A stretch of DNA of 5,501 nucleotides from Patescibacteria group bacterium (GTDB lineage: Bacteria; Patescibacteriota; JAHJAL01): positions 1 through 5,501 of the forward strand of contig JAHJAL010000064.1 in NCBI GenBank assembly GCA_018814055.1, in the 5' to 3' direction. Every line of letters begins with the position of its first letter. The stretch's first letter is position 1. The translations under genes were made by a program, and so were the position numbers. This document shows positions 5,482 through 5,501 of this stretch, piece by piece. A model generated the notes under the pieces. That model saw nothing but the letters and a program-made list of their open reading frames with translations. It was not told the DNA's origin and ran no database searches.

Positions 5482-5501
5482 ATGACCGAATATTTGGGAG
5501 A
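5482..5501 (+). CDS. Start of an unidentified gene, cut by the window edge
   Basis: ATG at 5482 opens a frame reading M-T-E-Y-L-G before the window ends. It lies 44 bases after the lamin-tail gene's stop, on the same strand, with a promoter-like stretch before it. No Shine-Dalgarno site is clear. Six residues are too few to name a family, and the start itself is tentative. Confidence 0.35.

Noticed and set aside
1..5501. UGA recoding as in Gracilibacteria/Absconditabacteria
   Set aside because: TGA ends RuvB, the small membrane protein, QueA and the lamin-tail protein, and the RuvB and QueA ends match family lengths. No in-frame TGA interrupts a conserved domain.

Overview
The window looks like a piece of a Candidate Phyla Radiation (Patescibacteria) chromosome. 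The clues are short, closely packed genes all on the + strand, strong G-over-C and T-rich bias on that strand, frequent TTG/GTG starts, and a large secreted protein with lamin-tail and OB-fold domains of a type common in these bacteria. This placement is inference; no rRNA or marker gene here confirms it. TGA, TAG and TAA all act as stops at family-consistent gene ends, so the UGA-to-glycine code of Gracilibacteria/Absconditabacteria does not apply.

Layout. Positions 3-356 hold the C-terminal two thirds of ruvA; its OB-fold domain lies off the left edge. After a 74-bp A/T-rich gap comes a complete ruvB (431-1432). After a 71-bp gap with a candidate promoter come a 74-residue two-helix membrane protein (1504-1728), a membrane-anchored bacterial PH-domain protein whose start overlaps the previous stop (about 1728-2348), and queA (about 2362-3450). 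In many bacteria ruvA, ruvB and queA are neighbours, so this is the familiar order with two small membrane-protein genes inserted between ruvB and queA.

Directly after queA lies the most unusual object in the window. It is a perfect 53-bp inverted repeat (3450-3502 and 3588-3640) enclosing 85 bp, and a run of six T follows its right end. The enclosed segment carries a good sigma70-type promoter match pointing right. The element could be a MITE-like insertion, an oversized terminator hairpin or an invertible promoter; the sequence alone cannot decide.

Downstream, a 573-residue gene (3716-5437) encodes an exported protein with a signal peptide, two lamin-tail domains, two OB folds and a short aromatic C-terminal tail. 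It may bind nucleic acid or polymer at the cell surface. A final promoter-like stretch precedes a probable ATG at 5482 whose gene leaves the window.

How the genes work together: RuvA and RuvB form the Holliday-junction branch-migration motor. QueA makes the epoxyqueuosine precursor on tRNA. The two small membrane proteins look translationally coupled and may act together, in an unknown role. The ruvB gene and the lamin-tail gene both lack a clear Shine-Dalgarno site and share an A/T-rich element at the same distance before their start codons, which may mark leaderless or near-leaderless transcripts.
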